Shown: positions 9,378 through 17,689 of the stretch, one piece after another
Numbering within the stretch: position 1 is the first letter of the stretch
Layout: each line of letters begins with the position of its first letter
Source of the DNA: Bradyrhizobium barranii subsp. barranii
GTDB lineage: Bacteria > Pseudomonadota > Alphaproteobacteria > Rhizobiales > Xanthobacteraceae
NCBI RefSeq assembly: GCF_017565645.3
Contig: NZ_CP086136.1
Span: 6,369,501-6,433,500, forward strand
Length of the DNA: 64,000 nucleotides
Direction of reading: 5' to 3'
Made by a program: the position numbers and the translations under genes
The notes under the pieces: model-generated
Told to the model about the DNA's origin: nothing
Seen by the model: the letters and a program-made list of their open reading frames with translations, nothing else
Database searches by the model: none

Positions 9378-9779
9378 GTGACAGGCGAACGCGACCTCGA
9401 CACGCTGTTGAGAAACATGAAGCCGGAGCTGCTGGACGGCACCTTCGTGTTTTGCACGATCCCACCCAGCGAGCCCGTTCCCGCAGCGGTCAACCCGCTG
9501 CTGACGTTCCGCGAGCAGGAAGGAACCACGCTGGTGATCCCGCGCGAAGAAGCCGAGGCGTCAGGCTTACGCTACGCGTTCGCCTCTCGCCTGATCACCC
9601 TGACGGTTCACTCCGCACTCGATGCGGTGGGCTTCCTGGCTGCGGTGACGGCCCGCCTGGCCGAAGCCGGCATCGGCGTGAATGCGGTTTCGGCCTTCCA
9701 CCACGATCATCTTTTCGTGCCTGCTGAGCGTGCCGATGAGGCGATGACAGTTTTGCGAGCTATGTCCGCGGCAAAGTAG
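9378..9779 (+). CDS. ACT-domain protein
   Basis: This 133-residue protein looks like a COG3602-type stand-alone ACT protein. The N-terminal half includes LLDGTFVFCTIP, and the C-terminal ACT fold contains ITLTVHSALDAVGFLAAVTARLAEAGIGVN followed by a HHDHLFVP strand. ACT domains bind amino acids or other small ligands; no enzyme domain is attached. The start is GTG 9378 with GAGAGG about 10 bases upstream. It is convergent with a RidA-family gene across a strong inverted repeat. Confidence 0.78.
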   Translation: MTGERDLDTLLRNMKPELLDGTFVFCTIPPSEPVPAAVNPLLTFREQEGTTLVIPREEAEASGLRYAFASRLITLTVHSALDAVGFLAAVTARLAEAGIGVNAVSAFHHDHLFVPAERADEAMTVLRAMSAAK

Positions 9780-9857
9780 GATGGGTAGAGCGAAGCGAAA
9801 CCCATCGAGCTCTTCCCGCGCAACAAGGGTGATGGGTTTCGCTTCGCTCTACCCATC
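9780..9857. repeat. perfect 27-bp inverted repeat between convergent genes
   Basis: Arms 9780-9806 (GATGGGTAGAGCGAAGCG...) and 9831-9857 are exact reverse complements with a 24-base spacer. The element fills the gap between the stop codons of the ACT gene and the RidA gene, so its RNA would form a long hairpin in either direction and could act as a shared terminator. A degenerate arm copy is at 9325-9352. Confidence 0.85.
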
Positions 9858-9868
9858 CTGCGGTCGTC

Positions 9869-10270
9869 TCAATCCGCGACTGCGATCGCCTCGATCTCGA
9901 TCAGCCATTCCGGCGCAGCGAGCGCGGAGACGCCGACAAGGGTGCTGGCGGGCGGCTCCATGCCCTCGAAGAAGGCCGAGCGGGCCTTGCCGATGATCGG
10001 GCGCAGCTCCGGCTTGTAGTTCACCACGAAGGTCGTGATCTTGACGATGTTGGCGTAGGTCGCGCCGGCCGCCTTCAGCGCATGGCCGAGATTCTGCATC
10101 ACCTGCGTCGTCTGCGCGGCAATATCGCCCTCGCCGACGATCCGCCCTTCCTCGTCCACCGACACTTGGCCGGAGATGTAGATGGTGCGCGCACCGGAAG
10201 CGGTGACGACGTGGGAATAGGCCGGGTTGTGATGCAGGCCGCTGGGGCGGAGATGGTCGAGCTTGGGCAT
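9869..10270 (-). CDS. RidA/YjgF-family protein lacking the conserved arginine
   Basis: This 133-residue protein has the YjgF/YER057c/UK114 fold: AYSHVVTASGARTIYISGQVS at the start and LIEIEAIAV at the end. Start 10270 is chosen for its GGGAGG site. Canonical RidA enzymes hydrolyse reactive 2-aminoacrylate with an arginine in a PARS-type motif near the C-terminus. Here the aligned segment reads EPPASTLVG, with Ser in place of Arg. Imine-deaminase activity is therefore doubtful, and it may be one of the non-canonical Rid groups. It is downstream of eipB on the same strand. Confidence 0.85.
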   Translation of the reverse strand: MPKLDHLRPSGLHHNPAYSHVVTASGARTIYISGQVSVDEEGRIVGEGDIAAQTTQVMQNLGHALKAAGATYANIVKITTFVVNYKPELRPIIGKARSAFFEGMEPPASTLVGVSALAAPEWLIEIEAIAVAD

Positions 10271-10344
10271 GGTGCTTGCCTCCCGGAAGTTTGTGGTTGG
10301 GAGGGAGCGTAGCTGGAGAGCGAGCGGAGGGCTAGCCTCGCCCC

Positions 10345-11190
10345 TCAATTACAGGGCTTGCTGTCCTTGGCGTCGAACTTGCCCATCGCGCCGGAAATCA
10401 CGAAATCGTTGTAATCGAGCACGAGCTGGCGCGAAACGCCGTTTTCGTAGAGCTCGAACGCCATCGCGTAGACCGGCGTCTGCTCGCCTTCCTTCTGCTG
10501 GGACTCGCGGTCGAAATAGCTGACGGTAACCGGCCAGCGCTTGAGCGGCTTCATGTGCTCGTCCGTGGTCGATGCATCGGGCGAAGCAGTGCGGTCGGCG
10601 GGAATCGGCTGACCGATCACGGTCAGCGTGTTGTAGACCTTCTGGCCGTCGTCGGAGCCGTCATAGACCGACAGCTCGAGCAGCGACTTGCCGTCCTTGG
10701 CGGCGGCAATGATGCGCTGGATCTGCTCGGTCGGGAACACGATCTTGCCGTCGAGCGTGAAATTCTTCGGCGCCGGCAGCTTCAGCTTGACGTTGATGTG
10801 GTCGCCGTCGCGCTCGGCCGAACCGTCGACCCGGCCGGCATCTGTCTCGTTCATCCGCGTCTCGATCTTGAAGCGGTAGCTTTTTCCCGCGGCGTCCTCC
10901 CAGGAGTTCGAGCGGAGGTCGCTCAGCGTGATCTTGCCCTCGCCGCTGTCGAGCTCGGAAACCTGGCGGAATTCGGAGGTGTAGCCCTCGCACGAACTTC
11001 CCGTGAAATTGTAGAGGATGCGGCCGCGCGCGCTGTTGATCGAATTGGAGCGCGATTTGACCAGGCTGAGGTCATAGAGCGCCTGGTGCGCAAGGAACGG
11101 ACCGCTGGCCGCCTGCGCTCCACCGCCTGCGCCGAAAGCAGCCGCCGCGAGCGCCATCACACCGATCGAAGTCCGGAAAAGGTGCACCAT
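10345..11190 (-). CDS. eipB: EipB-like cell-envelope integrity protein (DUF1849)
   Basis: This 281-residue periplasmic protein has a signal peptide over residues 1-27 ending in AQA. The body matches DUF1849/EipB: YNFTGSSCEGY with C67 and a C-terminal KPCN with C280. In Brucella EipB these two cysteines form a disulfide that locks the beta-spiral, and the protein is needed for envelope integrity under stress. The length and both cysteines fit. It precedes a RidA gene (74-bp gap) on the minus strand. The symbol is by family resemblance. Confidence 0.85.
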   Translation of the reverse strand: MVHLFRTSIGVMALAAAAFGAGGGAQAASGPFLAHQALYDLSLVKSRSNSINSARGRILYNFTGSSCEGYTSEFRQVSELDSGEGKITLSDLRSNSWEDAAGKSYRFKIETRMNETDAGRVDGSAERDGDHINVKLKLPAPKNFTLDGKIVFPTEQIQRIIAAAKDGKSLLELSVYDGSDDGQKVYNTLTVIGQPIPADRTASPDASTTDEHMKPLKRWPVTVSYFDRESQQKEGEQTPVYAMAFELYENGVSRQLVLDYNDFVISGAMGKFDAKDSKPCN

Positions 11191-11423
11191 GTGTCATCCC
11201 TGGGGAAAGCGCAGATTCGACATTTTAATGACCGTTCCATTGCGTCGCAACTGAGGCCGTTTCACGTAAAGTTGCGGCCCCCGCCTTGAACCTGCTGCCT
11301 GGCCACAACAAAATGCAGTCGCTCCGGTTGCTTGCATGTGACGGCACGATGGGCGAAACAGGGCGCGCCCGGCCTCCAAACGGACGCAGCCGGGCGGATG
11401 AAATTTGGACAACGAGGTCGAAC

Positions 11424-11891
11424 ATGGCGGGCACGGTCGAGCAGAAACTGGCGGAACAGGGCATCAAGCTGCACGAGGCCCCTACCCCTGTCGCCAATTA
11501 CGTGCCGTTCGTGCGCACCGGTAACCTGCTGTTCGTCTCCGGCCAGGTCTGTTTCGACCCCGCCGGCAAGCTGATCGCCAAGGGCAAGCTCGGTGCCGGC
11601 GTTTCGATCGAGGACGGTGCCGCGGCGGCGCGCGGCTGCGCCGTCAACCTGCTGGCCCAGGTCAAGGCGGCGCTCGGCGACCTCGACAAGGTCGTGCGCG
11701 TGGTGCGCCTCGGCGGCTTCATCAACTCGGCGCCCGACTTCCTGGACGGGCCGAAGGTGCTCAACGGCGCCTCCGACCTGATGGTTGCCGCCTTCGGTGA
11801 CAAGGGCCGCCATGCCCGCACCACCGTCGGCGTCGCCTCGCTGCCCGCGGATGCGGCGGTCGAGGTCGAAGGCGTGTTCGAGGTCGCCTGA
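11424..11891 (+). CDS. RidA-family protein (arginine retained)
   Basis: This 155-residue protein starts at ATG 11424 with an ACGAGG site; the frame is open 46 codons further upstream without a good site. It has the RidA fold with NLLFVSGQVCFDPAGK and the C-terminal HARTTVGVASLPADAAVEVEGVF, in which Arg sits where canonical imine deaminases carry their substrate-binding arginine. It is a different subgroup from the RidA paralogue at 9869-10270. A glycerophosphodiesterase gene begins 17 bp downstream, so the two are probably co-transcribed. Confidence 0.85.
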   Translation: MAGTVEQKLAEQGIKLHEAPTPVANYVPFVRTGNLLFVSGQVCFDPAGKLIAKGKLGAGVSIEDGAAAARGCAVNLLAQVKAALGDLDKVVRVVRLGGFINSAPDFLDGPKVLNGASDLMVAAFGDKGRHARTTVGVASLPADAAVEVEGVFEVA

Positions 11892-11907
11892 CACGGAGCT
11901 GACGGCG

Positions 11908-12654
11908 TTGCGCGCTCCTGATTGGCTGACAGCCCGGCCGGTCGCCCATCGCGGCCTGCATGACATTTCCCGCGGTGTCGTCGAGAACATGCCGGGCGCG
12001 ATGCAGGCGGCGATCGCAGGCAATTTCTCGATCGAGGTCGACATCCAGCTCTCCGCCGACGGCGAGGCCATGGTGCACCATGACCACGCGCTCGGCCGCC
12101 TCACCGAGGCCACCGGCGAGGTGGTCGATAAGACCGCGGCCGAGCTAAAGGCGGTCAAGTTCAAGGACACGGACGAGCGGATGATGTCGCTGTCCGATCT
12201 CTGCGCCATGGTCGCCGGGCGCGTGCCGCTGGTGATCGAGGTGAAGAGCCATTTTGGCGGCGACCGCAAGCTGGTGAAGCGGATGGCCGAGGTGCTGGCG
12301 TCCTATCAGGGGCCCGCCGTCGGCATGTCGTTCGATCCCGACCAGGTGCTGGCGCTGCGTGAGCTGTTGCCGTCCCGCCCGCGCGGCATCGTTGCGCAGC
12401 GGACCTACGAGGACGAGTACTGGGCGAAGCTGACGCAGGCGCAGCGCGACAGCATGCTGTATCTGCGCCACGGCTTTCAGACCCAGCCGCATTTCGTCGC
12501 CTTCAAGGTCGACCACCTGCCGGCCCCCGCCCCCTGGATCGCCCGCAACGTCCTCGGCTGTGCCCTGCTCGGCTGGACCGTGCGCACCCCGGAGCAGCGG
12601 ACGCGGGTCGGACAATATGCGGATCAGATGATCTTTGAGGGGTTCGTGCCGTAG
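11908..12654 (+). CDS. glycerophosphodiester phosphodiesterase
   Basis: This 248-residue GDPD TIM-barrel enzyme hydrolyses glycerophosphodiesters to glycerol 3-phosphate and an alcohol. The signature residues are present: HRGLHD near residue 16, ENMPGA, EVDIQLSADG with the metal-binding Glu and Asp, VHHDHALGR with the general-acid His, and VIEVKSH. No signal peptide is seen, so it is probably cytoplasmic. No ATG fits; the TTG at 11908 with GGAG nine bases upstream is the best start. It follows a RidA gene by 17 bp. Confidence 0.85.
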   Translation: MRAPDWLTARPVAHRGLHDISRGVVENMPGAMQAAIAGNFSIEVDIQLSADGEAMVHHDHALGRLTEATGEVVDKTAAELKAVKFKDTDERMMSLSDLCAMVAGRVPLVIEVKSHFGGDRKLVKRMAEVLASYQGPAVGMSFDPDQVLALRELLPSRPRGIVAQRTYEDEYWAKLTQAQRDSMLYLRHGFQTQPHFVAFKVDHLPAPAPWIARNVLGCALLGWTVRTPEQRTRVGQYADQMIFEGFVP

Positions 12655-12670
12655 GGCTTGCGCACGCCCG

Positions 12671-12800
12671 CTCTCGTGTCCCGGACGCGCAGCGTTGCTG
12701 TGCAGAGCCGGGACCCAGAAGGCGGCACGCTATGCGGAGAGATGGGCCCCGGCTCTGCATCGCACCGCTGCGCGCTGCGCTGCGTCCGGGGCACGAGAGA
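12671..12800. repeat. extragenic inverted repeat, family shared with 53494-53636
   Basis: The outer arms are CTCTCGTGTCCCGGAC and GTCCGGGGCACGAGAG. Inside are smaller complementary stretches around CAGAGCCGGGACCCAG and GGGCCCCGGCTCTG. The same building blocks occur at 53494-53636. It fills the gap between the phosphodiesterase and the DUF482 gene. Confidence 0.8.
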
Positions 12801-12851
12801 GCCAGTTCCCGCCTCTTGAAGTCGCTGCTGCAATGCACGATCTTGGGCACG

Positions 12852-14093
12852 ATGGCATCATCTGAAATCACACTCGAGGCTGTACCCTCGATTGGCGAGG
12901 TATCTGCCGAGGATTGGGACGCCTGTGCCAATCCCGACAAGGCTTGCAACGGGCATGGCGCGGGAACTTCATCCGGGCCTCCAGGCGATTCCCTCGGCCT
13001 CTCAAAACCCGCTTATAACCCGTTCGTCTCGCACGCGTTTTTATCCGCGATTGAGAAATCGGGTTCAGCAACCATCCGCACCGGCTGGGGGCCCCGGCAT
13101 CTGGTGGCCAAGGTCGATGGGCGCGTCGCCGGGGTCGTGCCCTGCTATCTGAAATCGCATTCCCAAGGCGAGTACGTCTTCGACCGCGGCTGGGCGGACG
13201 CCTATGAGCGCGCAGGCGGACGGTACTATCCGAAACTCCAGGTCTCGGTTCCCTTCACCCCGGCCACAGGGCCCCGGCTGCTGGTCCGCGACGGCGTCGA
13301 TCGCGAGCGCATCGCGGAGACGCTAGCGAGCGGGCTGGTGGCGCTATGCGGCGTCAGCGAGGCCTCCTCGGTGCACGTCACCTTCGCGCGCGAGGCGGAG
13401 TGGAAACTGCTCGCCGGGCACGGTTTCCTCCAGCGCACCGATCAGCAGTTCCACTGGCACAACGAGGGATTTGCGACCTTCGACGATTTCCTCACCACGC
13501 TCAATTCGCGCCACCGCAAATCGATCAAGCGCGAGCGGCGCGATGCGCTTGCCGGCGGCATCACCATCCACTGGCTCACCGGCAGCGACATCACCGAGGA
13601 TGCCTGGGACGCCTTCTTCGAATTCTACATGGAGACCGGGTCGCGCAAATGGGGCCGGCCTTATCTCACGCGCGAATTCTTCTCGCTGATCGGCGAGACC
13701 ATGAGCCAGGACGTGCTGCTGGTGATGGCCCGCCGCAACGGCCGCTGGATCGCTGGCGCGATCAACTTCATCGGCTCGGATACGCTGTTCGGCCGCAACT
13801 GGGGCGCGGTCGAGCATCATCCGTTCCTGCATTTCGAGGTTTGCTACTATCAGGCGATCGATTTCGCGATCAAACACGGCCTCGACAACGTCGAGGCCGG
13901 CGCGCAGGGCGAGCACAAGATCGCGCGCGGCTACCTGCCGCGGACGACCCATTCCGCCCACTTCATCGCCGATCCCGGCCTGCGCCGCGCCATCGACGAT
14001 TACCTCAAGCGCGAGCGCGCCTATGTCGCCGAGGCCGGACGGGAGCTGGCCGAGCTCGGCCCGTTCCGCAAAGGCGTCGACGAGGCGCCTTGA
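12852..14093 (+). CDS. DUF482/FemAB-like GNAT-fold protein
   Basis: This 413-residue protein matches the DUF482 family (COG3146, predicted N-acyltransferase). It has a conserved NPFVSHAFLSAIEKSGSA segment, a CYLKSHSQGEYVFDRGWADA motif, PKLQVSVPFTPATGPRLL, and HRKSIKRERR in the second GNAT half. The substrate is unknown; FemAB relatives transfer amino acids to cell-wall or lipid precursors. The start 12852 gives the family's usual N-terminus, although the ribosome site is weak. HIT and TrmO genes follow closely. Nothing suggests horizontal transfer. Confidence 0.85.
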   Translation: MASSEITLEAVPSIGEVSAEDWDACANPDKACNGHGAGTSSGPPGDSLGLSKPAYNPFVSHAFLSAIEKSGSATIRTGWGPRHLVAKVDGRVAGVVPCYLKSHSQGEYVFDRGWADAYERAGGRYYPKLQVSVPFTPATGPRLLVRDGVDRERIAETLASGLVALCGVSEASSVHVTFAREAEWKLLAGHGFLQRTDQQFHWHNEGFATFDDFLTTLNSRHRKSIKRERRDALAGGITIHWLTGSDITEDAWDAFFEFYMETGSRKWGRPYLTREFFSLIGETMSQDVLLVMARRNGRWIAGAINFIGSDTLFGRNWGAVEHHPFLHFEVCYYQAIDFAIKHGLDNVEAGAQGEHKIARGYLPRTTHSAHFIADPGLRRAIDDYLKRERAYVAEAGRELAELGPFRKGVDEAP

Positions 14094-14144
14094 CGGTTTG
14101 CCACGGCTGATGACAGTAAGCGCAAAATTCGAGGAGCCGCCGCC

Positions 14145-14573
14145 ATGACCGCCTACGACCCCAACAACATCTTCGCGAAGATCCTGCGCGGCGAGTTTTC
14201 CTGCCAAAAGGTCTATGAGGACGAGCATGTGTTTGCCTTCCTCGACATCATGCCGCGGGTATCGGGCCATACGCTGGTGATCCCGAAGGCCCCTGCCCGC
14301 AACATCCTCGACATCAAGCCTGACGACTACGCCCACGTCGCCCGGGGCGCGCACAAGATCGCGGCCGCTGCAATGAAGGCGTTCGAGGCCGACGGCATCA
14401 CCGTGCAGCAGTTCAACGAGCCCGCCGGCGGCCAGGTGGTGTTTCATCTCCACATGCACGTGATGCCGCGCCACGACGGCGTGGCCATGCTGCCGCCCGC
14501 CAGCCGCAAGGAAGACGTCAAGGTCCTGGAAGAGAATGCGGCCAAGCTGATCGCGGCGCTGAAGGCGGGATAG
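14145..14573 (+). CDS. HIT-family nucleotide-binding hydrolase
   Basis: This 142-residue protein has the histidine-triad signature HLHMHVMPRH near residues 103-112, and the N-terminal DPNNIFAKILRGE and FLDIMPRVSGHTLVIPK segments of bacterial HIT proteins (Hinfold). These enzymes cleave nucleotide phosphoramidates or acyl-adenylates through the middle histidine. It is cytoplasmic. A GGAGCCGCCGCC leader supports the start. It lies 51 bp after the DUF482 gene on the same strand. Confidence 0.92.
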   Translation: MTAYDPNNIFAKILRGEFSCQKVYEDEHVFAFLDIMPRVSGHTLVIPKAPARNILDIKPDDYAHVARGAHKIAAAAMKAFEADGITVQQFNEPAGGQVVFHLHMHVMPRHDGVAMLPPASRKEDVKVLEENAAKLIAALKAG

Positions 14574-14588
14574 CGCCAGATACACTCC

Positions 14589-14674
14589 GTCATTGCGAGC
14601 GCAGCGAAGCAATCCAGACTGCCTCCGCGGAAACAGTCTGGATTGCTTCGTCGCAAGAGCTCCTCGCAATGACG
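14589..14674. repeat. extragenic dyad repeat, family shared with 49982-50063
   Basis: Outer arms CGTCATTGCGAG and CTCGCAATGACG, inner arms AATCCAGACTG and CAGTCTGGATT. It sits between the convergent HIT and trmO genes. A second, more diverged copy is at 49982-50063. Confidence 0.8.
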
Positions 14675-14694
14675 AGGTCAGGGCGGCGCGCCCC

Positions 14695-15186
14695 TCACTC
14701 CGTCTGAAAATCCCCTGCCTGCGGGGCGGCCAGCGGCGTGAATTCGCAACGATCTGGCTTGATGTCGATCAGCGGCGTGTTGTCGATGCAGTCGAGCCCG
14801 CGCACCAGAATGGCATTGCCCTCGATGCCGACGAGCTTGACGATCGAGGTGCCGATCGGGTTGGGCCGGACCGGTGAGCGCAGCGAAAACGTGCCGCGGG
14901 TCTTCTCGTTGTTCTTCGGGCTTTGCAGGACGATGTCGCGGCGCGACTTGTCGAGCCAGTAGAGCACCTCGAGATTGCTGTAGAAATCGACGCCCTTGAT
15001 GGCCGGCACGAACGGCTCGAAGATCTCGAGCCGGCACACCGGGCCGTCCTGACGCCCCTGTCGCGGCGTCTCCATCCGCGAGGTCCAGGGCGTGCGGATG
15101 CGGCCGATGAAGACGAGGCCGGCATCCTCCGTCGACGGCAGCTCGATGGCGACCTCGCCCTCGCGGAGCTCGTTTTCGCGAACCAT
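14695..15186 (-). CDS. trmO: tRNA (t6A37) N6-methyltransferase TrmO
   Basis: This 163-residue protein is of the UPF0066/TsaA type, now called TrmO. It uses S-adenosylmethionine to methylate N6 of t6A37 in threonyl tRNA, improving decoding of ACY codons. The diagnostic motif SPVRPNPIGTS and the LDCIDNTPLIDIKP segment are both present. The protein lacks the C-terminal extension of E. coli TrmO, as is usual in alphaproteobacteria. The ATG at 15186 follows GGGAAAT. It is cytoplasmic and convergent with the HIT gene across a dyad repeat. Confidence 0.92.
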   Translation of the reverse strand: MVRENELREGEVAIELPSTEDAGLVFIGRIRTPWTSRMETPRQGRQDGPVCRLEIFEPFVPAIKGVDFYSNLEVLYWLDKSRRDIVLQSPKNNEKTRGTFSLRSPVRPNPIGTSIVKLVGIEGNAILVRGLDCIDNTPLIDIKPDRCEFTPLAAPQAGDFQTE

Positions 15187-15217
15187 ATTTCCCGTTCCTT
15201 GCTGTTCGCCGGTGGTT

Positions 15218-15568
15218 TTAGCCTAACCACCACTTTCCGGCCAGCATGAAGACTTCGCCTGTCACCACGCCTGCGAAGATCGAGCGGCGGGTCAGCAGGA
15301 AGGCGACGAGGCCTGCGCCGACCGCGCCATAGCGCAAGACGTCCGGCACGCTGGCGAGCGCCCCCGGCGGGTCCACCACGATCTGGGCGATGACGCCGGC
15401 CAGGATGGCGGTGGCGACCGCCCTCACCCAGACCAGCAGCTCCGAGCCCTCGTCGATGCCGCCGCCGAACCACAGGCCCAGCATGCGCCATATCTGGTTG
15501 GGAACAACGCCCGCAACGAACAGCACGACGAGTGCGTGCCAGTCGCCGATGAGCTGCGCAAAGCTCAT
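15218..15568 (-). CDS. azlD: AzlD-family branched-chain amino acid export subunit
   Basis: This 116-residue membrane protein has about four hydrophobic segments and a VVPNQIWRMLG motif at the end of the first segment. AzlD proteins act with AzlC in export of branched-chain amino acids or analogues. The ATG overlaps the azlC stop by four bases (ATGA), so translation is coupled. No other azl gene or Lrp-type regulator is adjacent. Confidence 0.88.
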   Translation of the reverse strand: MSFAQLIGDWHALVVLFVAGVVPNQIWRMLGLWFGGGIDEGSELLVWVRAVATAILAGVIAQIVVDPPGALASVPDVLRYGAVGAGLVAFLLTRRSIFAGVVTGEVFMLAGKWWLG

Positions 15569-16305
15569 GCGCGCACCTCCCGCCACCAATGCACGCCATA
15601 AGCGATCGTGCCGGCCACCAAACCGCTGACGAGAATGTCGAGCCCGGAGTTCATCTTCGCGGCCAGCGGATAGAGCAGAACCCCGAGCGTCAGCGCGACG
15701 ACGTCGGCGACCTCGCGACTGTTGCGCGCGGTCGAGAACAGGAACGACAGCGGCGTCAGCATCAGGATCGCGGCGCCGAGCGTCTGCGTCAGGTTGGCGG
15801 CAAGGAAATAGCCGACCGTGTTGGCGGTGAGACACACGGAGACCAGACCAAAACCAAGTCCGTTGACGAAGGCGATGCGCCGCTCGCGCGGCACTTGCGG
15901 CAGGAAGCGATGGCATTCGACCCACAGTGTCACCGCCGTAAGATGCGCGGCGAAGAACAGCTCGCGCCGCTTGGTCGTCGACGTGCGCATCAGGGGCAGC
16001 ACCGAGACCACCATGGGAAACAGCCGGATCGCGCTGACGGTGACCGCGATCGCCGATTGGATGATGGTCGCGCCGGAGCCGAGCGTGGTGATCAAAATGA
16101 TCTGCGCGGGGCCGGCCCAGACGAACAGCGTCGAGCAGAGCGCCCAGAGCAGGCTGAAATGGGTGTCATGGGCGAGCGCGCCGATGCCGAGATAGGTCGC
16201 GAACAGGACAAGCGTGAGGATCGTCTGCGTGATCGAACGCAGTCCCCACGCAAACGCGCGCCAGGAACTTTGCCATTGAGGGGAATCGAGCGGAGGAAGC
16301 GCCAC
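15565..16305 (-). CDS. azlC: AzlC-family branched-chain amino acid exporter
   Basis: This 246-residue protein is the large subunit of the AzlCD exporter. It has about seven hydrophobic segments and the family motif FVWAGPAQIILI near residue 63, with SAIRLFPM in the next segment. It acts in the inner membrane with AzlD, whose gene overlaps it by four bases. Related BrnFE and YgaZH pairs export valine, isoleucine, leucine and methionine; the actual substrate here is inferred only from the family. Confidence 0.9.
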   Translation of the reverse strand: MALPPLDSPQWQSSWRAFAWGLRSITQTILTLVLFATYLGIGALAHDTHFSLLWALCSTLFVWAGPAQIILITTLGSGATIIQSAIAVTVSAIRLFPMVVSVLPLMRTSTTKRRELFFAAHLTAVTLWVECHRFLPQVPRERRIAFVNGLGFGLVSVCLTANTVGYFLAANLTQTLGAAILMLTPLSFLFSTARNSREVADVVALTLGVLLYPLAAKMNSGLDILVSGLVAGTIAYGVHWWREVRA

Positions 16306-16410
16306 GGGAGTCTTTGGCCGGATTGCGGAATCGTGCCCGCATAACGGGCAATGCTGTGGCTGGCGTCAAGGAAGCGCGCGGCGGGCTGGCATGCGCGCGC
16401 GCAGACGCGC

Positions 16411-17433
16411 CTACCCGCTCACACCCCGGTTCTTCAGCACGAAGCAAGCACCGCCGGCCTTGCGGATGCGGTTGCACAGATCATCCGCCTCACTCCTCGT
16501 GTCCGCGCCGATGCGCACCTGGTAGAAGGCGCGCGTACCACGGCTGCGCATCACCGAGCTTAGCAGGCTCGGATCGCGGTCGCCGATCACGGTGTTCAGC
16601 CGCGTGACGGCGCGGGAATACATCGCCAGCGCCCTGTTGCGGTCGAAGCCGGCAGCGAGCTGTACGCCCCAGACCTTTGCGGCGGCGAGCTCCACATGCT
16701 GCTCAAGCTCGGCGACGAAGGCATTCGGCGCGCGCTTCAGAAGCGCCATGAGATCGCGGCAGCTCGTCGGCGGCGAACTCGGCGGTCCCTTGCCGGTCGC
16801 TCCCGCCTTGGCCCACGCGTCAACGCTCGTGCCGGTGATGGCATAGACGTAGTTGCGGGTCTGCTCCGGCATGCCGCCGGTGCCGGCGAGCCATTCCTGC
16901 ACCCGGCGCGGCCCGGCGTTATAGGCGGCTGCGGCCAGACCGAGATTGCCGAACTGGTTGCGCAGCTCGTTCAAAAATTCGGCCGACTTCGGCAGCGCCT
17001 GCACCGGGTTGAAGGGATTGAGCAGCCCGCGCTCGCTGGCAGTGCCCGGCATGAACTGCGCGATCCCCTGCGCATGCTCGCCGCTGCGCGTCATCGGCCC
17101 CACGGCATCGGCCTGGAATCGGCTTTCCTGCCAGATCACGCGGGCGAAGAATTCCAGCGGCAGATTGGCATCCCGTGCGGCGGCCTCGACGATCAGGCAG
17201 ATCGATTCCCGCGTATCGCTCTCGCGCGCAGCGACCGGACTCGCCGGTGGCATCGCAAGCTCCTCGACGCTGGGGACAGCAATATTGGTCTTCGCGGGCG
17301 AACTGTCCCACGCCGCCACCCGTGTCGCCGAGACGAGCAGTGCGGCGATGATGAGTGATGCAGTTCGCGTCAGCCGTGCCCAAGCATCGCTGTGGCGTGC
17401 TCCGGCGCGGCATGCAACAAGATGATCTGCCAT
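16411..17433 (-). CDS. lytic murein transglycosylase (SLT domain)
   Basis: This protein of about 340 residues cleaves the glycan strand of peptidoglycan. Residues 1-38 are a basic then hydrophobic signal region ending in a VAA site. The soluble-lytic-transglycosylase domain contains the catalytic Glu in IWQESRF, then AQGIAQFMPGTA, and AAAYNAGPRRV. The C-terminal 100 residues resemble a SPOR-like fold, with TRAFYQVRIGADTRSEADDLC. The start is uncertain: ATG 17433 is used, but ATG 17451 is possible and neither has a strong ribosome site. The interrupted dctP-type gene is divergent. Confidence 0.85.
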   Translation of the reverse strand: MADHLVACRAGARHSDAWARLTRTASLIIAALLVSATRVAAWDSSPAKTNIAVPSVEELAMPPASPVAARESDTRESICLIVEAAARDANLPLEFFARVIWQESRFQADAVGPMTRSGEHAQGIAQFMPGTASERGLLNPFNPVQALPKSAEFLNELRNQFGNLGLAAAAYNAGPRRVQEWLAGTGGMPEQTRNYVYAITGTSVDAWAKAGATGKGPPSSPPTSCRDLMALLKRAPNAFVAELEQHVELAAAKVWGVQLAAGFDRNRALAMYSRAVTRLNTVIGDRDPSLLSSVMRSRGTRAFYQVRIGADTRSEADDLCNRIRKAGGACFVLKNRGVSG

Positions 17434-17689
17434 GTTGTGGCATCGTGCCATGGTTCGACGAGTTGCCAATATATGCTGTTTGACCCGCTTCTCCCAATGC
17501 GCTGCCCCGCCCCAGGGATCCGCGCGATCCTCGTCCTCGTAGCCCTCGTCCTGTCCGCCGCGCCCGCCATGGCGCAAGTCAACTGGCGGATGACCACGGA
17601 ATATCCGCAAAACAACATTTCCGGGATCGGGCTCACCAGTTTCGCCGATCGCGTCGCGGCGCGCACAAACGGTTTCGTGACCGTAGCTA

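Noticed and set aside
13344..14669. 441-codon minus-strand frame opposite the DUF482 and HIT genes
   Set aside because: It overlaps two well-supported genes and has no recognisable domain.
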